Shown one piece after another: positions 27,648 to 34,592 of a DNA stretch of 64,000 nt. Under the pieces are notes generated by a model that made no database searches, was not told the DNA's origin, and saw only the letters and a list, made by a program, of their open reading frames with translations. Position numbers and translations under genes: made by a program. The stretch is taken from positions 62,001 to 126,000 of the forward strand of contig JAQTLX010000003.1 of assembly GCA_028714695.1 (NCBI GenBank), written 5' to 3'. This stretch comes from Ignavibacteria bacterium. Lineage in GTDB: Bacteria; Bacteroidota; Ignavibacteria; Tepidaquicellales; Tepidaquicellaceae. How positions within the stretch are numbered: the first letter of the stretch is position 1; each line of letters starts with the position of its first letter.

Positions 27648-28652
27648 ATGACTTACATAAAAAATATATTCGCGGGTTTTATAGTTCTATTTATCTTTTC
27701 ACTCTTCTATGGTTGTGAAAACGACAGTGTCTCTCCCGAACAGACAAGGGAAATGACGTATCTCGGTAAATACGGTTCATCGGAAACTTTCGAACATTCA
27801 TTCATAAAGAGTATAAACGGTATCGATTACTCGTTTCTTTCCGACGGTAATTCCGGGTTACAGATACTTGATATATCGAACCCGGTAAATCCTTCGCACG
27901 TTGTCGGTTATAACGTTACGGGTTATGTTGAGGAAACATTTGTGTGGAAAAGAGACAGCATTCCATATGTATTTATTGCGGCAGGCACAGGCGGTATATC
28001 CATAATTGATGTGAAAGATATAAATTCGGCAATACTTGATACTATATTAAATTTTTCGGGCGATTATATAAGAGCGGTTTATGTAGACACGACAAATAAA
28101 ATAATGTACGCAGGAGGCGAAAGCAAGAAAGTATATTTATATGACATTTCGAATCTTCCCAATGTTTCTTCAATAAGCACATATCAGTCTTTCAGCATTA
28201 TAAATGAAATACTCATCAGGGGAAATGTCGCTTACTTCGCTCAGGACCAGGGGCTTGACATAGTTGATGTAACAAATCCGCAGTCGCCGAGCCGGCTTTC
28301 ACAGGGAATATCACAGAATTATGCATACGACATTAAGTTAAGCGGGGATTATGCGTATGTTGCGAATGACATAAACGGCGTATCCATATTTAATATAAGC
28401 AATCCGTCGAGTCCTGCAGAAATCGGTTTCATCGACACATACGATAATGCATTAGGCTGTGCAATAGACGGTAACGTTCTGTATGTTGCTGAAGATGAAA
28501 GCGGTGTTGAGGCGTATGACATTTCCAGTCCGTCCCATCCTGCTCTTCTGGCTATTTACGATACACAGGGTAATGCACTTGGAGTCACGGTATTTAGAGG
28601 ACTTTTATTCGTTGCGGATAATATAGATTATGTTGTACTAAAATATCCGTAA
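27648..28652 (+). CDS. LVIVD-repeat beta-propeller lipoprotein
   Basis: About 334 residues from ATG 27648; a TTG two codons earlier (27642) is also possible. The signal peptide ends in a lipobox-like FSLFYGC, so the protein is probably lipid-anchored. The mature part is a run of LVIVD-type propeller repeats, each with a strand ending in [IV]-x-D-[IV] followed by S/T-N-P/S and a Pro: LQILDISNPVNPSHVVGY, LDIVDVTNPQSPSRLSQ, VSIFNISNPSSPAEIGFI, VEAYDISSPSHPALLAIY. Such surface proteins are common in this lineage. Ligand and function are unknown. Confidence 0.85.
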   Translation: MTYIKNIFAGFIVLFIFSLFYGCENDSVSPEQTREMTYLGKYGSSETFEHSFIKSINGIDYSFLSDGNSGLQILDISNPVNPSHVVGYNVTGYVEETFVWKRDSIPYVFIAAGTGGISIIDVKDINSAILDTILNFSGDYIRAVYVDTTNKIMYAGGESKKVYLYDISNLPNVSSISTYQSFSIINEILIRGNVAYFAQDQGLDIVDVTNPQSPSRLSQGISQNYAYDIKLSGDYAYVANDINGVSIFNISNPSSPAEIGFIDTYDNALGCAIDGNVLYVAEDESGVEAYDISSPSHPALLAIYDTQGNALGVTVFRGLLFVADNIDYVVLKYP

Positions 28653-28672
28653 TACTGACTTAATTACCCGTA

Positions 28673-29455
28673 TTAATATTTAATATCTTTCAGAAGTTTA
28701 TTTATAACAATGCTTTTGGTTAAGCGGAGAGCATCATTTTTGTCAAAGATTCCGCGATGCTCAAATTCCGCTTTTGAGGCTGCAACATGCGCCCTGACAT
28801 ACGGAAACTTTTTATATTTCATTAAAGTCCGTTCGAGAAATTCATGTAGAATAATCACCGGTATCTCATCCGGTTTTACGGTTTGCTCTATCCATATTTC
28901 ATCATTAGGTATCCAGTCATAAACATAATAGTGTCCGCCTTCAACATAGTCGGTTTTGTAAAGGTCGCGGACAACCCTGCCGTTAACAAGAAAAATGTTG
29001 ACAGTTTCCTTTACATCCTTAATCGAGCCGTACTTTTTGTAATATACTTTTTCGGGTACATCTTTATGCACGGGATTGTTTATCTGTCTGAAGTTTTTGA
29101 TGCGAAGTTTATTCGCCGCGTCATTTTCGCGCAGCAACTTTTCGTGAGCAAGAGCATTGTCGTATGATTCACCGGGTTCGGTTCCTTTTTCAATCCCTTT
29201 TATATAAGCGAGAGCATTGCCGGTGATAAATTGTCTTTCGGATGCTTTTATTGATTTTGCTATCCAGATTTCGTTTTCGGGTATGAATTTAAAATTAAGT
29301 GTGGGAAGTCCTTTTTTACCTATGTTCACGCCGTAATCGCTGAACTCTTCCGCATATTCGGCATTATTCCTTATCGCTTCGTCATCGACTAAATAAATTG
29401 AATACTTTCCCCATCTGCCGTGCAGCCTTTTTTTGATACTGAATTTTGTATTCAT
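28673..29455 (-). CDS. Unknown protein with an internal duplication and an HExxE...H metal-site-like motif
   Basis: A 260-residue soluble protein built of two related halves. Each runs: a strand with LVDDEAIRN (residue 22) or LVNGRVVRD (156), then FIPENEIWI (58) or WIPNDEIWI (181), then a helix pair. In the second half the helix pair is PVIILHEFLERTLMKYKKFPYVRAHVAASKAEFE, with H204, E205, E208, H223 and E230. In the first half the equivalent region (FITGNALAYIKG...ALAHEKLLRE) has lost the HE pair. I recall similar HELxE...AHxxAS proteins from phages and mobile DNA, which may be metal-dependent hydrolases. No family name can be given with certainty. Confidence 0.7.
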   Translation of the reverse strand: MNTKFSIKKRLHGRWGKYSIYLVDDEAIRNNAEYAEEFSDYGVNIGKKGLPTLNFKFIPENEIWIAKSIKASERQFITGNALAYIKGIEKGTEPGESYDNALAHEKLLRENDAANKLRIKNFRQINNPVHKDVPEKVYYKKYGSIKDVKETVNIFLVNGRVVRDLYKTDYVEGGHYYVYDWIPNDEIWIEQTVKPDEIPVIILHEFLERTLMKYKKFPYVRAHVAASKAEFEHRGIFDKNDALRLTKSIVINKLLKDIKY

Positions 29456-29519
29456 AAGTTTAATTAATAATCTAAACTCAATATAAGAATAATAAATTTC
29501 AATTCAATTATGGAAAGAC

Positions 29520-29735
29520 TTACTTTGCTGTTTCCTTTTTCTTAACAAATCCCTGAGCCGTATTTCCAAGCAGACCGCCTGTTATGCCTCCGTAGACAAG
29601 CATAATTTTCCAACTGGAAGTCAGGGGGCATGTGCCGGAAGCGCAGCCGATAAATTTCCAGTATAGAAATCCGGCAACTGCCCCTGCAAATACTCCGGCT
29701 ATCGTAAAAATATTTCTTTTAAATCTGTCAGCCAT
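29520..29735 (-). CDS. DUF6132-like small membrane protein
   Basis: About 71 residues from ATG 29735 (MADRFKRNIFTIAGVFAGAV); an earlier ATG (29774) overlaps the upstream gene. It has two hydrophobic helices around a short loop with the characteristic IGCASGTCPLTSSW, giving two Cys. I recognise this C-x-S-G-x-C-P pattern from the DUF6132 family, often found beside rhodanese, OsmC or YeeE genes. It follows the OsmC gene by 19 bases, consistent with a sulfur-related task at the membrane. Confidence 0.7.
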   Translation of the reverse strand: MADRFKRNIFTIAGVFAGAVAGFLYWKFIGCASGTCPLTSSWKIMLVYGGITGGLLGNTAQGFVKKKETAK

Positions 29736-29754
29736 TAATAATATTTTTAAGACA

Positions 29755-30144
29755 TTACTTAATCGTCGAAACAACTTCTATTTCGGGCGGATTAAGCAGA
29801 TGTTTTTTCACGGCGCAAAGATTTGCAGCGTTTATTAGTGCGTCTTTGTATTTAACCGGAAAACCGTCCGGCAGTTGAATGTCGAGTTTTATTTTCTCTA
29901 TCATCCTGGTTTCGGGATTGTATTCCGGGTTTTGTATTATCCGTATGTTTTCGGACGGTATTCCCCTCTGGTCGCAGAATGATTTCACGTAGATTCCGGC
30001 GCAGGTGCCAATAGATGCCAGGAACAGGTCAAAAGGCGTCGGAGCCGAACCTTCGCCTCCCGATTCAAGCGGTTGGTCGGTTCTGATTGTATGTCCGTGA
30101 TGCAATGCTGTCACCTGTTTCTTTCCTTCGAAATATATCTCCAT
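29755..30144 (-). CDS. OsmC/YhfA-family thiol peroxidase-like protein
   Basis: The 129-residue protein has the OsmC fold pattern: GKKQVTALHHGHTIRTDQP, GGEGSAPTPFDLFLASIGTCAG with the first redox Cys (C48), and ALINAANLCAVKKHLLNPPEI with the second (C110). OsmC/Ohr proteins reduce organic hydroperoxides; the YhfA-like branch has less clear roles. Its place in a run of sulfur genes makes a role in thiol or persulfide chemistry plausible. The promoter region carries a 13-bp inverted repeat 40 bases upstream, shared with the cytochrome operon. Confidence 0.88.
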   Translation of the reverse strand: MEIYFEGKKQVTALHHGHTIRTDQPLESGGEGSAPTPFDLFLASIGTCAGIYVKSFCDQRGIPSENIRIIQNPEYNPETRMIEKIKLDIQLPDGFPVKYKDALINAANLCAVKKHLLNPPEIEVVSTIK

Positions 30145-30183
30145 TTGTTTGTCTGTTTTGTTTTCTTAAAATTATAAATAAAT

Positions 30184-30198
30184 GTTGCCAATAGCAAC
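30184..30198. promoter_or_regulatory. Inverted repeat GTTGC-N5-GCAAC upstream of osmC, shared with 36218
   Basis: On the minus strand it reads GTTGCTATTGGCAAC, 40 bases before the OsmC start. A TATAAT-like element (30171-30176, minus strand) lies 8 bases further on. The same motif with one base different (TTGCTATTAGCAA, plus strand) lies upstream of the octaheme cytochrome gene. Site sharing between two sulfur operons suggests one regulator; none is identified. Confidence 0.5.
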
Positions 30199-30283
30199 TA
30201 TAATATTTGTGATATGGAAACGTTATGTTGATCCTTTGCCGCCTGTCAAACCTATTCCGGTAAAATATTCTGTCTTGCGTCTT

Positions 30284-30318
30284 TATGGGCATATGCCCAT
30301 ATTGTTAGTACAACAATA
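30284..30318. promoter_or_regulatory. 18-bp perfect palindrome plus second dyad at the DUF134 start
   Basis: TATGGGCATATGCCCATA (30284-30301) is a perfect palindrome ending 16 bases before the DUF134 start codon. Directly after it TATTGTT-N5-AACAATA (30300-30318) forms another dyad that runs into the ATG. DUF134 proteins have a helix-turn-helix, so self-control through the palindrome is a natural inference. Confidence 0.55.
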
Positions 30319-30731
30319 TGCCTAGACCGAAAAACATAAGGAGGGTATTCAACATACCCGAAATAAGTTACTTCAAACCGAGAGGAATTCCTTTAATGGA
30401 ACTTGAAGAAGTTACATTGTCGTTTGAGGAACTTGAAGCGATTCGTCTGACCGATCTGGAAGGGCTGTATCAGGCGGAAGCAGCAGAGAAAATGGGAGTT
30501 TCGAGGCAGACGCTCGGCAGGATTGTTGATTCCGCGCACTCGATAATTGCCGATGCTGTTATTAACGGTAAAGCGATTAAAATAGAAGGCGGAAGTTATA
30601 TATACGGAAAATCCAATAAACTCAGATGCAGAAAATGCAAAAACCATTTCATCCTCACGGACGGGCTGAAAAACTCGCATAATTGTCCGAAATGCTTTAA
30701 ACATAAAAACATAAAGGAAAATATAAAATGA
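30318..30731 (+). CDS. DUF134 (UPF0251) DNA-binding protein with C-terminal zinc ribbon
   Basis: The 137-residue protein starts MPRPKNIRRVFNIPEISYFKPRGIPL, the DUF134 signature. It continues with a sigma-70-region-4-like helix-turn-helix (LSFEELEAIRLTDLEGLYQAEAAEKMGVSRQTLGRIV). The end adds a zinc-ribbon-like pair, CRKCKNHF...CPKC. It overlaps the NifX-like gene by 4 bases (ATGA); this DUF134-NifX pairing is common in anaerobes. Probably a small regulator sensing metal or sulfur state, which is inference. Confidence 0.88.
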   Translation: MPRPKNIRRVFNIPEISYFKPRGIPLMELEEVTLSFEELEAIRLTDLEGLYQAEAAEKMGVSRQTLGRIVDSAHSIIADAVINGKAIKIEGGSYIYGKSNKLRCRKCKNHFILTDGLKNSHNCPKCFKHKNIKENIK

Positions 30732-31099
30732 AAGTAGCAATTCCATCAAATAATGGTATGGTTGAAGATCATTTTGGTCACAGTGAATATTTCACGGTAT
30801 ATACAATCAATGATAAGAACGAAGCGGTTAACGAAGAAATAATCGCGTCCGTACAGGGCTGCGGCTGCAAGAGCAATATAGTTGAAACGCTTTTTAACAT
30901 GGGCGTTCAGACAATGCTGGCAGGAAATATGGGTGACGGAGCGGTAAACAAATTGAATCAGTTCGGCATTGAGGTTATCAGGGGCTGTTCGGGTGAAGTT
31001 TCTGCTGTTGTAAACGACTGGCTTAAAGGAAATCTGAAAGATTCGGAAGAAACCTGCAATCACCATCATCATGAAGGCGGCGATTGCCGACACAATTAA
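30728..31099 (+). CDS. NifX/NifB-type dinitrogenase iron-molybdenum cofactor family protein
   Basis: A 123-residue protein with the NifX-like fold: MKVAIPSNNGMVEDHFGHSEYFTVY at the start, then CGCKSNIVETLFNMGVQTMLAGNMGDGAVNKL and GIEVIRGCSG. Stand-alone members of this family bind iron-molybdenum or related clusters, and are not by themselves a sign of nitrogen fixation; no nif genes are here. The tail is rich in His and Cys (TCNHHHHEGGDCRHN), a likely metal-binding end. It is translationally coupled to DUF134. Confidence 0.88.
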   Translation: MKVAIPSNNGMVEDHFGHSEYFTVYTINDKNEAVNEEIIASVQGCGCKSNIVETLFNMGVQTMLAGNMGDGAVNKLNQFGIEVIRGCSGEVSAVVNDWLKGNLKDSEETCNHHHHEGGDCRHN

Positions 31100-31122
31100 T
31101 ACTTGTAAAATATTTTAAAATA

Positions 31123-31148
31123 AAAACCCGCGGAAGAGCGGGTTTTTT
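31123..31148. terminator. Bidirectional terminator
   Basis: AAAACCCGC / GCGGGTTTT form a 9-bp stem with a 6-base loop, flanked by A-runs on the left and T-runs on the right. It serves both the plus-strand NifX-like gene and the minus-strand cysteine-synthase-like gene. Confidence 0.92.
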
Positions 31149-31177
31149 ATTGTCAATATTTTATTTTCTGAGCAGGT

Positions 31178-32143
31178 CTAAAAGTTATGTTCTTTCAGCC
31201 ATTCGTCGTTATGATATTTCGAAAGATAACGCTCGCCTGTATCGCACACTATAAAAACAACAATATCGTTTTCGCCGAGTGTTTTTGCGAGTTCAACTGC
31301 AGCATAACAGGCGGTGCCCGATGATGATCCGCAGAAAATTCCTTCTTCTTTTGAAAGCCGTCTGCACATATCGATTGAGTCTTTATCCGATACGCTTACT
31401 ATTTCATCGACATACGAAAAGTCCGTTATCGGCGGGATAATGTCCGTGCCGAGACCTTCTATCTGATGCATTGCTGTTTCGCCAAGTGTTCCTGTCTCTT
31501 TGAATCTTTTAAAATTAGAACCGACCGGGTCGGCTCCGATAACTTTAATGCAGGGTTTCTTTTCTTTGAGATATTTCGATACACCCGTGATTGTACCCGC
31601 CGTGCCTACTCCGCAAACAAAATGCGTTATTTTTCCTTCCGTATCTTTCCAGATTTCGGGTCCTGTAGTGTGATAGTGTGCATCGGGGTTTGCGTTGTTT
31701 GCATATTGATTAAGATTTACCGCGCCGGGAATAGTTTCTGCCAGATGTTTAGCCTTGTTTCGATAATAATCGGGTGAATCTGGTAATGCTTCCTTTGGAA
31801 CAATTACGACTTCGGCGCCAAGCGCTTTAAGGTAATTTCTTTTTTCGCTTCCGATCTTATCAGTCATAACGAGAATTACGTTATAACCCTTTACTCTTCC
31901 GGCAAGCGCAAGCCCGATTCCCGTATTCCCGCTAGTTGCTTCAACAATTGTATCGCCGGGTTTTAACAATCCTTTATTCTCAGCGTCCTCAATCATTGAA
32001 ATCCCGATTCTGTCTTTAACGCTCCCGCCCGGATTTGAAAATTCAATTTTGGCAAGAACAAGAGCCTTTATGCCTTTCGTAATATTGTTAAGTTTTACGA
32101 GCGGCGTATTTCCTATTAAACTTAATATGTTATTATAATACAT
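31178..32143 (-). CDS. Cysteine synthase / cystathionine beta-synthase-like PLP enzyme
   Basis: The 321-residue protein is a fold type II PLP enzyme. It has the PLP lysine in [11 protein letters not shown] (K43), the [15 protein letters not shown] loop, the phosphate-binding [15 protein letters not shown] segment and FCGSSSGTA near the end. It would make cysteine from O-acetylserine and sulfide, or condense serine with sulfide or homocysteine. The spacing and the [19 protein letters not shown] stretch look closer to the catalytic core of CBS, but the C-terminal CBS domains are absent. It is the last gene of the minus-strand sulfur run, 51 bases after the rhodanese-fused transporter. Confidence 0.9.
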   Translation of the reverse strand: MYYNNILSLIGNTPLVKLNNITKGIKALVLAKIEFSNPGGSVKDRIGISMIEDAENKGLLKPGDTIVEATSGNTGIGLALAGRVKGYNVILVMTDKIGSEKRNYLKALGAEVVIVPKEALPDSPDYYRNKAKHLAETIPGAVNLNQYANNANPDAHYHTTGPEIWKDTEGKITHFVCGVGTAGTITGVSKYLKEKKPCIKVIGADPVGSNFKRFKETGTLGETAMHQIEGLGTDIIPPITDFSYVDEIVSVSDKDSIDMCRRLSKEEGIFCGSSSGTACYAAVELAKTLGENDIVVFIVCDTGERYLSKYHNDEWLKEHNF

Positions 32144-32194
32144 GAAACAAAATTATGCATTCTTCAATAAAAGAATAATGCAAAAATATTTTTC

Positions 32195-33388
32195 TCAGCA
32201 CCCCCCCACGACACGTTTGGTTTTTGTTGTTTCAGTACCCGATTGTTTCTTCGCATTCTGTATCAATACAGGCAGAACCGTGCTGGCCTTCGTTCTGAAT
32301 CTGTATGTATCCGCATCATTACGGCTTATTTCGCCTCCCGGCATTTTGAAATTCAGTATTGTTGATTTGAATTCATCAAGCCCGCCTTTCAGTATATATA
32401 TGTCGTCATAACCGAGTTTGGAAGAAATATAGGCGGCTCTCTTTTCGTCGTTTTCCGAATCTGAAATATAAACCTTCTTTGTGTTTTTTAGGGATAGTTT
32501 TTTATGAGCGTCTTTCCCGAATATGAACTCAAGCGCTACATTACTGCTTTTCGGCAGGGCGAGTTCTTTAAAGGATTCTTTGTTTCTTAGGTCGAAGATA
32601 AGGATATCGTTGTCGTCATCCATTAGCCTGTATGCAAGTTCATCGGAGGTAATTAGTTTATATTCTGCTTTTGATACAATAGAAGCATCATTGACTTCAT
32701 TCATAAGCGATGCCTGTTTTTCGGGAAGAGCAAAAGCGGTTACTCCGATTATTACAACTATTCCCGCTAGTACAAGATATTTTTTATTCGGCTGCAAGTC
32801 GGGATTCTGTTTTCCGTTAACCTTGTTCTCAATCATTGTTGTAACTATAAATGCCGCAACCGCCATGAAGACTAGAAGGAATGCAAAAAGCCCCTGCGGC
32901 ATCCCGAGAGAGTCGAATACTCTTACGTTTCCCATGAAGGCGGCTTTGTAGAGTCCTTCGAATGCAGGATACGCTTCGGCAAATACAAAAACTCCGATAA
33001 CCGAGCCGAGCACAAATATTATTGCATCAATTTTTCCAATAGCCGCGGCACAAACACCTGTTCCGGGACAGAATCCTCCGACAACAAACCCTAGTCCCAT
33101 TATGAGACCTCCGACAATTGCAGACCATAGATAAGTAGGATTAATGTAAATTATATTGAGGTCAAGCAGTCCGAAATGCCCGAGAAGAATAACTCCGAAC
33201 ATAGCCGTAATGCCTGCTGTGAAGAAAACGCGAAGCACCGTAAAATCGTAGCCGTAAAAAAGTCCGACAAGTTTTTTGGATGTTGAAAAGCCTGCCTGTT
33301 CAAGTATAAACCCAAAGCCGATTCCAATGAGGAGAGCGACTATAAAATTCAGTTCATTTCCAATTAAATCAGGAACTAATGGTGCCAT
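32195..33388 (-). CDS. YeeE/YedE sulfur transporter fused to a rhodanese-like domain lacking the catalytic Cys
   Basis: 397 residues. Residues 1-225 are a YeeE/YedE-type membrane domain with EQAGF (residue 30) and the pore-type motif GGFCPGTGVC (C107, C113). Residues of about 241-345 form a rhodanese-like domain (ILIFDLRNKESF, KKVYISDSENDEKRAAYISSKLGYDDIYILKGGLDEF). In a working rhodanese the KVY stretch is followed by Cys in a six-residue loop; here it is ISDSEND, so sulfur transfer by the normal route is not possible. The only other Cys is the very last residue, in KRVVGGC. It lies 4 bases after the other YeeE gene. Transport of thiosulfate or another sulfur species is inferred from the family. 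Confidence 0.87.
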   Translation of the reverse strand: MAPLVPDLIGNELNFIVALLIGIGFGFILEQAGFSTSKKLVGLFYGYDFTVLRVFFTAGITAMFGVILLGHFGLLDLNIIYINPTYLWSAIVGGLIMGLGFVVGGFCPGTGVCAAAIGKIDAIIFVLGSVIGVFVFAEAYPAFEGLYKAAFMGNVRVFDSLGMPQGLFAFLLVFMAVAAFIVTTMIENKVNGKQNPDLQPNKKYLVLAGIVVIIGVTAFALPEKQASLMNEVNDASIVSKAEYKLITSDELAYRLMDDDNDILIFDLRNKESFKELALPKSSNVALEFIFGKDAHKKLSLKNTKKVYISDSENDEKRAAYISSKLGYDDIYILKGGLDEFKSTILNFKMPGGEISRNDADTYRFRTKASTVLPVLIQNAKKQSGTETTKTKRVVGGC

Positions 33389-33392
33389 AATA

Positions 33393-33917
33393 TTATCCTT
33401 TCGTTATCCATAATTTTCTGAAAAAGAATGCGAATAAATAGGCGCCTCCGAAAATAGCGGCCATTGTTATCAGCCCGCCCGTCGAAAGCACTGCCATCCC
33501 GCTCAAAGCCGCGCCGCTTGTACATCCGCGCCCGAGTTGCGAACCCAGTCCGAACAAAGCACCTCCCATGAGGGCCGTGAAAATCCGGATTCCCTTTGTT
33601 GATTTTCCCGCAAGTTCAAATTTAAAACTAAGCCTGTTTGAGATAAGTCCTGATATAAATGCGCCGATAACGACTCCAATGACTTCGAAGACGAGCCAGT
33701 TTTTCAGCGGACCGTCTGTGTGCTCCTGCACATACTCAGTATAAAATTTTGATGATGCAACGTGTGAAGGAGCAATAGTGTTCGTTATTGCAACAACAGC
33801 GCTTTTGAATGCGCCGCTTGCACCCAGTCCTCTGCCGGTGATAAAAATTGTTACAAGCAGCAGCAGGCCGAGCAAAAAACCCGCAAGGTACGGATTCATA
33901 TATTTTTTTTCTTCCAT
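33393..33917 (-). CDS. YeeE/YedE sulfur transporter half
   Basis: A 174-residue membrane protein with about four helices and the family motif LGRGCTSGAALSG (C132), the counterpart of GGFCPGTG in the neighbour. Such split YeeE pairs together give the two conserved-Cys halves that full-length transporters carry in one chain. Expected cargo is thiosulfate or related sulfur, by family. It is placed between the cytochrome b gene (21 bases) and the rhodanese-fused half (4 bases). Confidence 0.88.
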   Translation of the reverse strand: MEEKKYMNPYLAGFLLGLLLLVTIFITGRGLGASGAFKSAVVAITNTIAPSHVASSKFYTEYVQEHTDGPLKNWLVFEVIGVVIGAFISGLISNRLSFKFELAGKSTKGIRIFTALMGGALFGLGSQLGRGCTSGAALSGMAVLSTGGLITMAAIFGGAYLFAFFFRKLWITKG

Positions 33918-33938
33918 CTTATGAAATAAAATTTTGTT

Positions 33939-34592
33939 TTAGATTTTTTGTTCCGGCTTTAAATTATCCGTATCCGATTTGTTTTCCTGTTCGATGTCTT
34001 CATATCCCGTTATCATTGCTTTCAGGTTAGATGTAATTGTCGTTCCCGTAGTTATCAAATACAGATGCGCTATTATAAAAGCAATCAGCATGAATGCTCC
34101 GGCTGTATGCAGCAGAGCAATCGGTTCAAGTGAATCCAGATTCAGAGATTCAATTTTATTCTGTTGAGAATATCTGTAAAATAAATATATCAATCCTGAA
34201 AAGACCATTATAGGAATCACGAGAATTTTAAGTCCGAGGTACACAATTTTCTGAAGCGGATTCAGTTTGCTTAAAACCGTTTTCTTGGTCGGATGATGTT
34301 CATTTCTGAAAATTCCGAATATATAATAATTCATCTGTGCTTTAAGGTTTTTCAGCGTAGGAAGATACTGTCTCCATTCGCCTGTTGTAAGGTGCCAGAA
34401 AATCGCGAAAATTATGAGCACTATAAAAGCGTAAGACGAAATAATGTGATATCTTACCGCATTTTCAAAACCAAAGAATTTGTAAACGCCGTGCACTTCA
34501 AATCCTGTCAGCGCGAGCATAAAAATCAAAAATGCCTGCATCCAGTGCCAGAAGCGCTCGAAAGCCCTGTATATATAAACTTTTTTATCCAT
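33939..34592 (-). CDS. Membrane cytochrome b subunit, partner of the octaheme cytochrome
   Basis: About 217 residues from ATG 34592 (MDKKVYIYRAFERFWHWMQAF), preceded by a good ribosome site (AAAGGAG). A longer frame from 34643 would lie wholly inside the previous gene. It has four to five helices with His residues placed as in b-type cytochromes of hydrogenases and thiosulfate reductases (RFWHWMQAF, RYHIISSYAF, FWHLTTGEW, TAGAFMLIAFIIAHLYL). It would pass electrons between the quinone pool and the octaheme cytochrome, whose stop codon it overlaps by 8 bases. Confidence 0.85.
   Translation of the reverse strand: MDKKVYIYRAFERFWHWMQAFLIFMLALTGFEVHGVYKFFGFENAVRYHIISSYAFIVLIIFAIFWHLTTGEWRQYLPTLKNLKAQMNYYIFGIFRNEHHPTKKTVLSKLNPLQKIVYLGLKILVIPIMVFSGLIYLFYRYSQQNKIESLNLDSLEPIALLHTAGAFMLIAFIIAHLYLITTGTTITSNLKAMITGYEDIEQENKSDTDNLKPEQKI

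Noticed and set aside
30728-31099. His-rich tail of the NifX-like protein as an artificial tag, or as a sign of nitrogen fixation
   Set aside because: The His/Cys tail is part of a natural frame in genomic context, and no nif structural genes are present; stand-alone NifX-like proteins are common in anaerobes.
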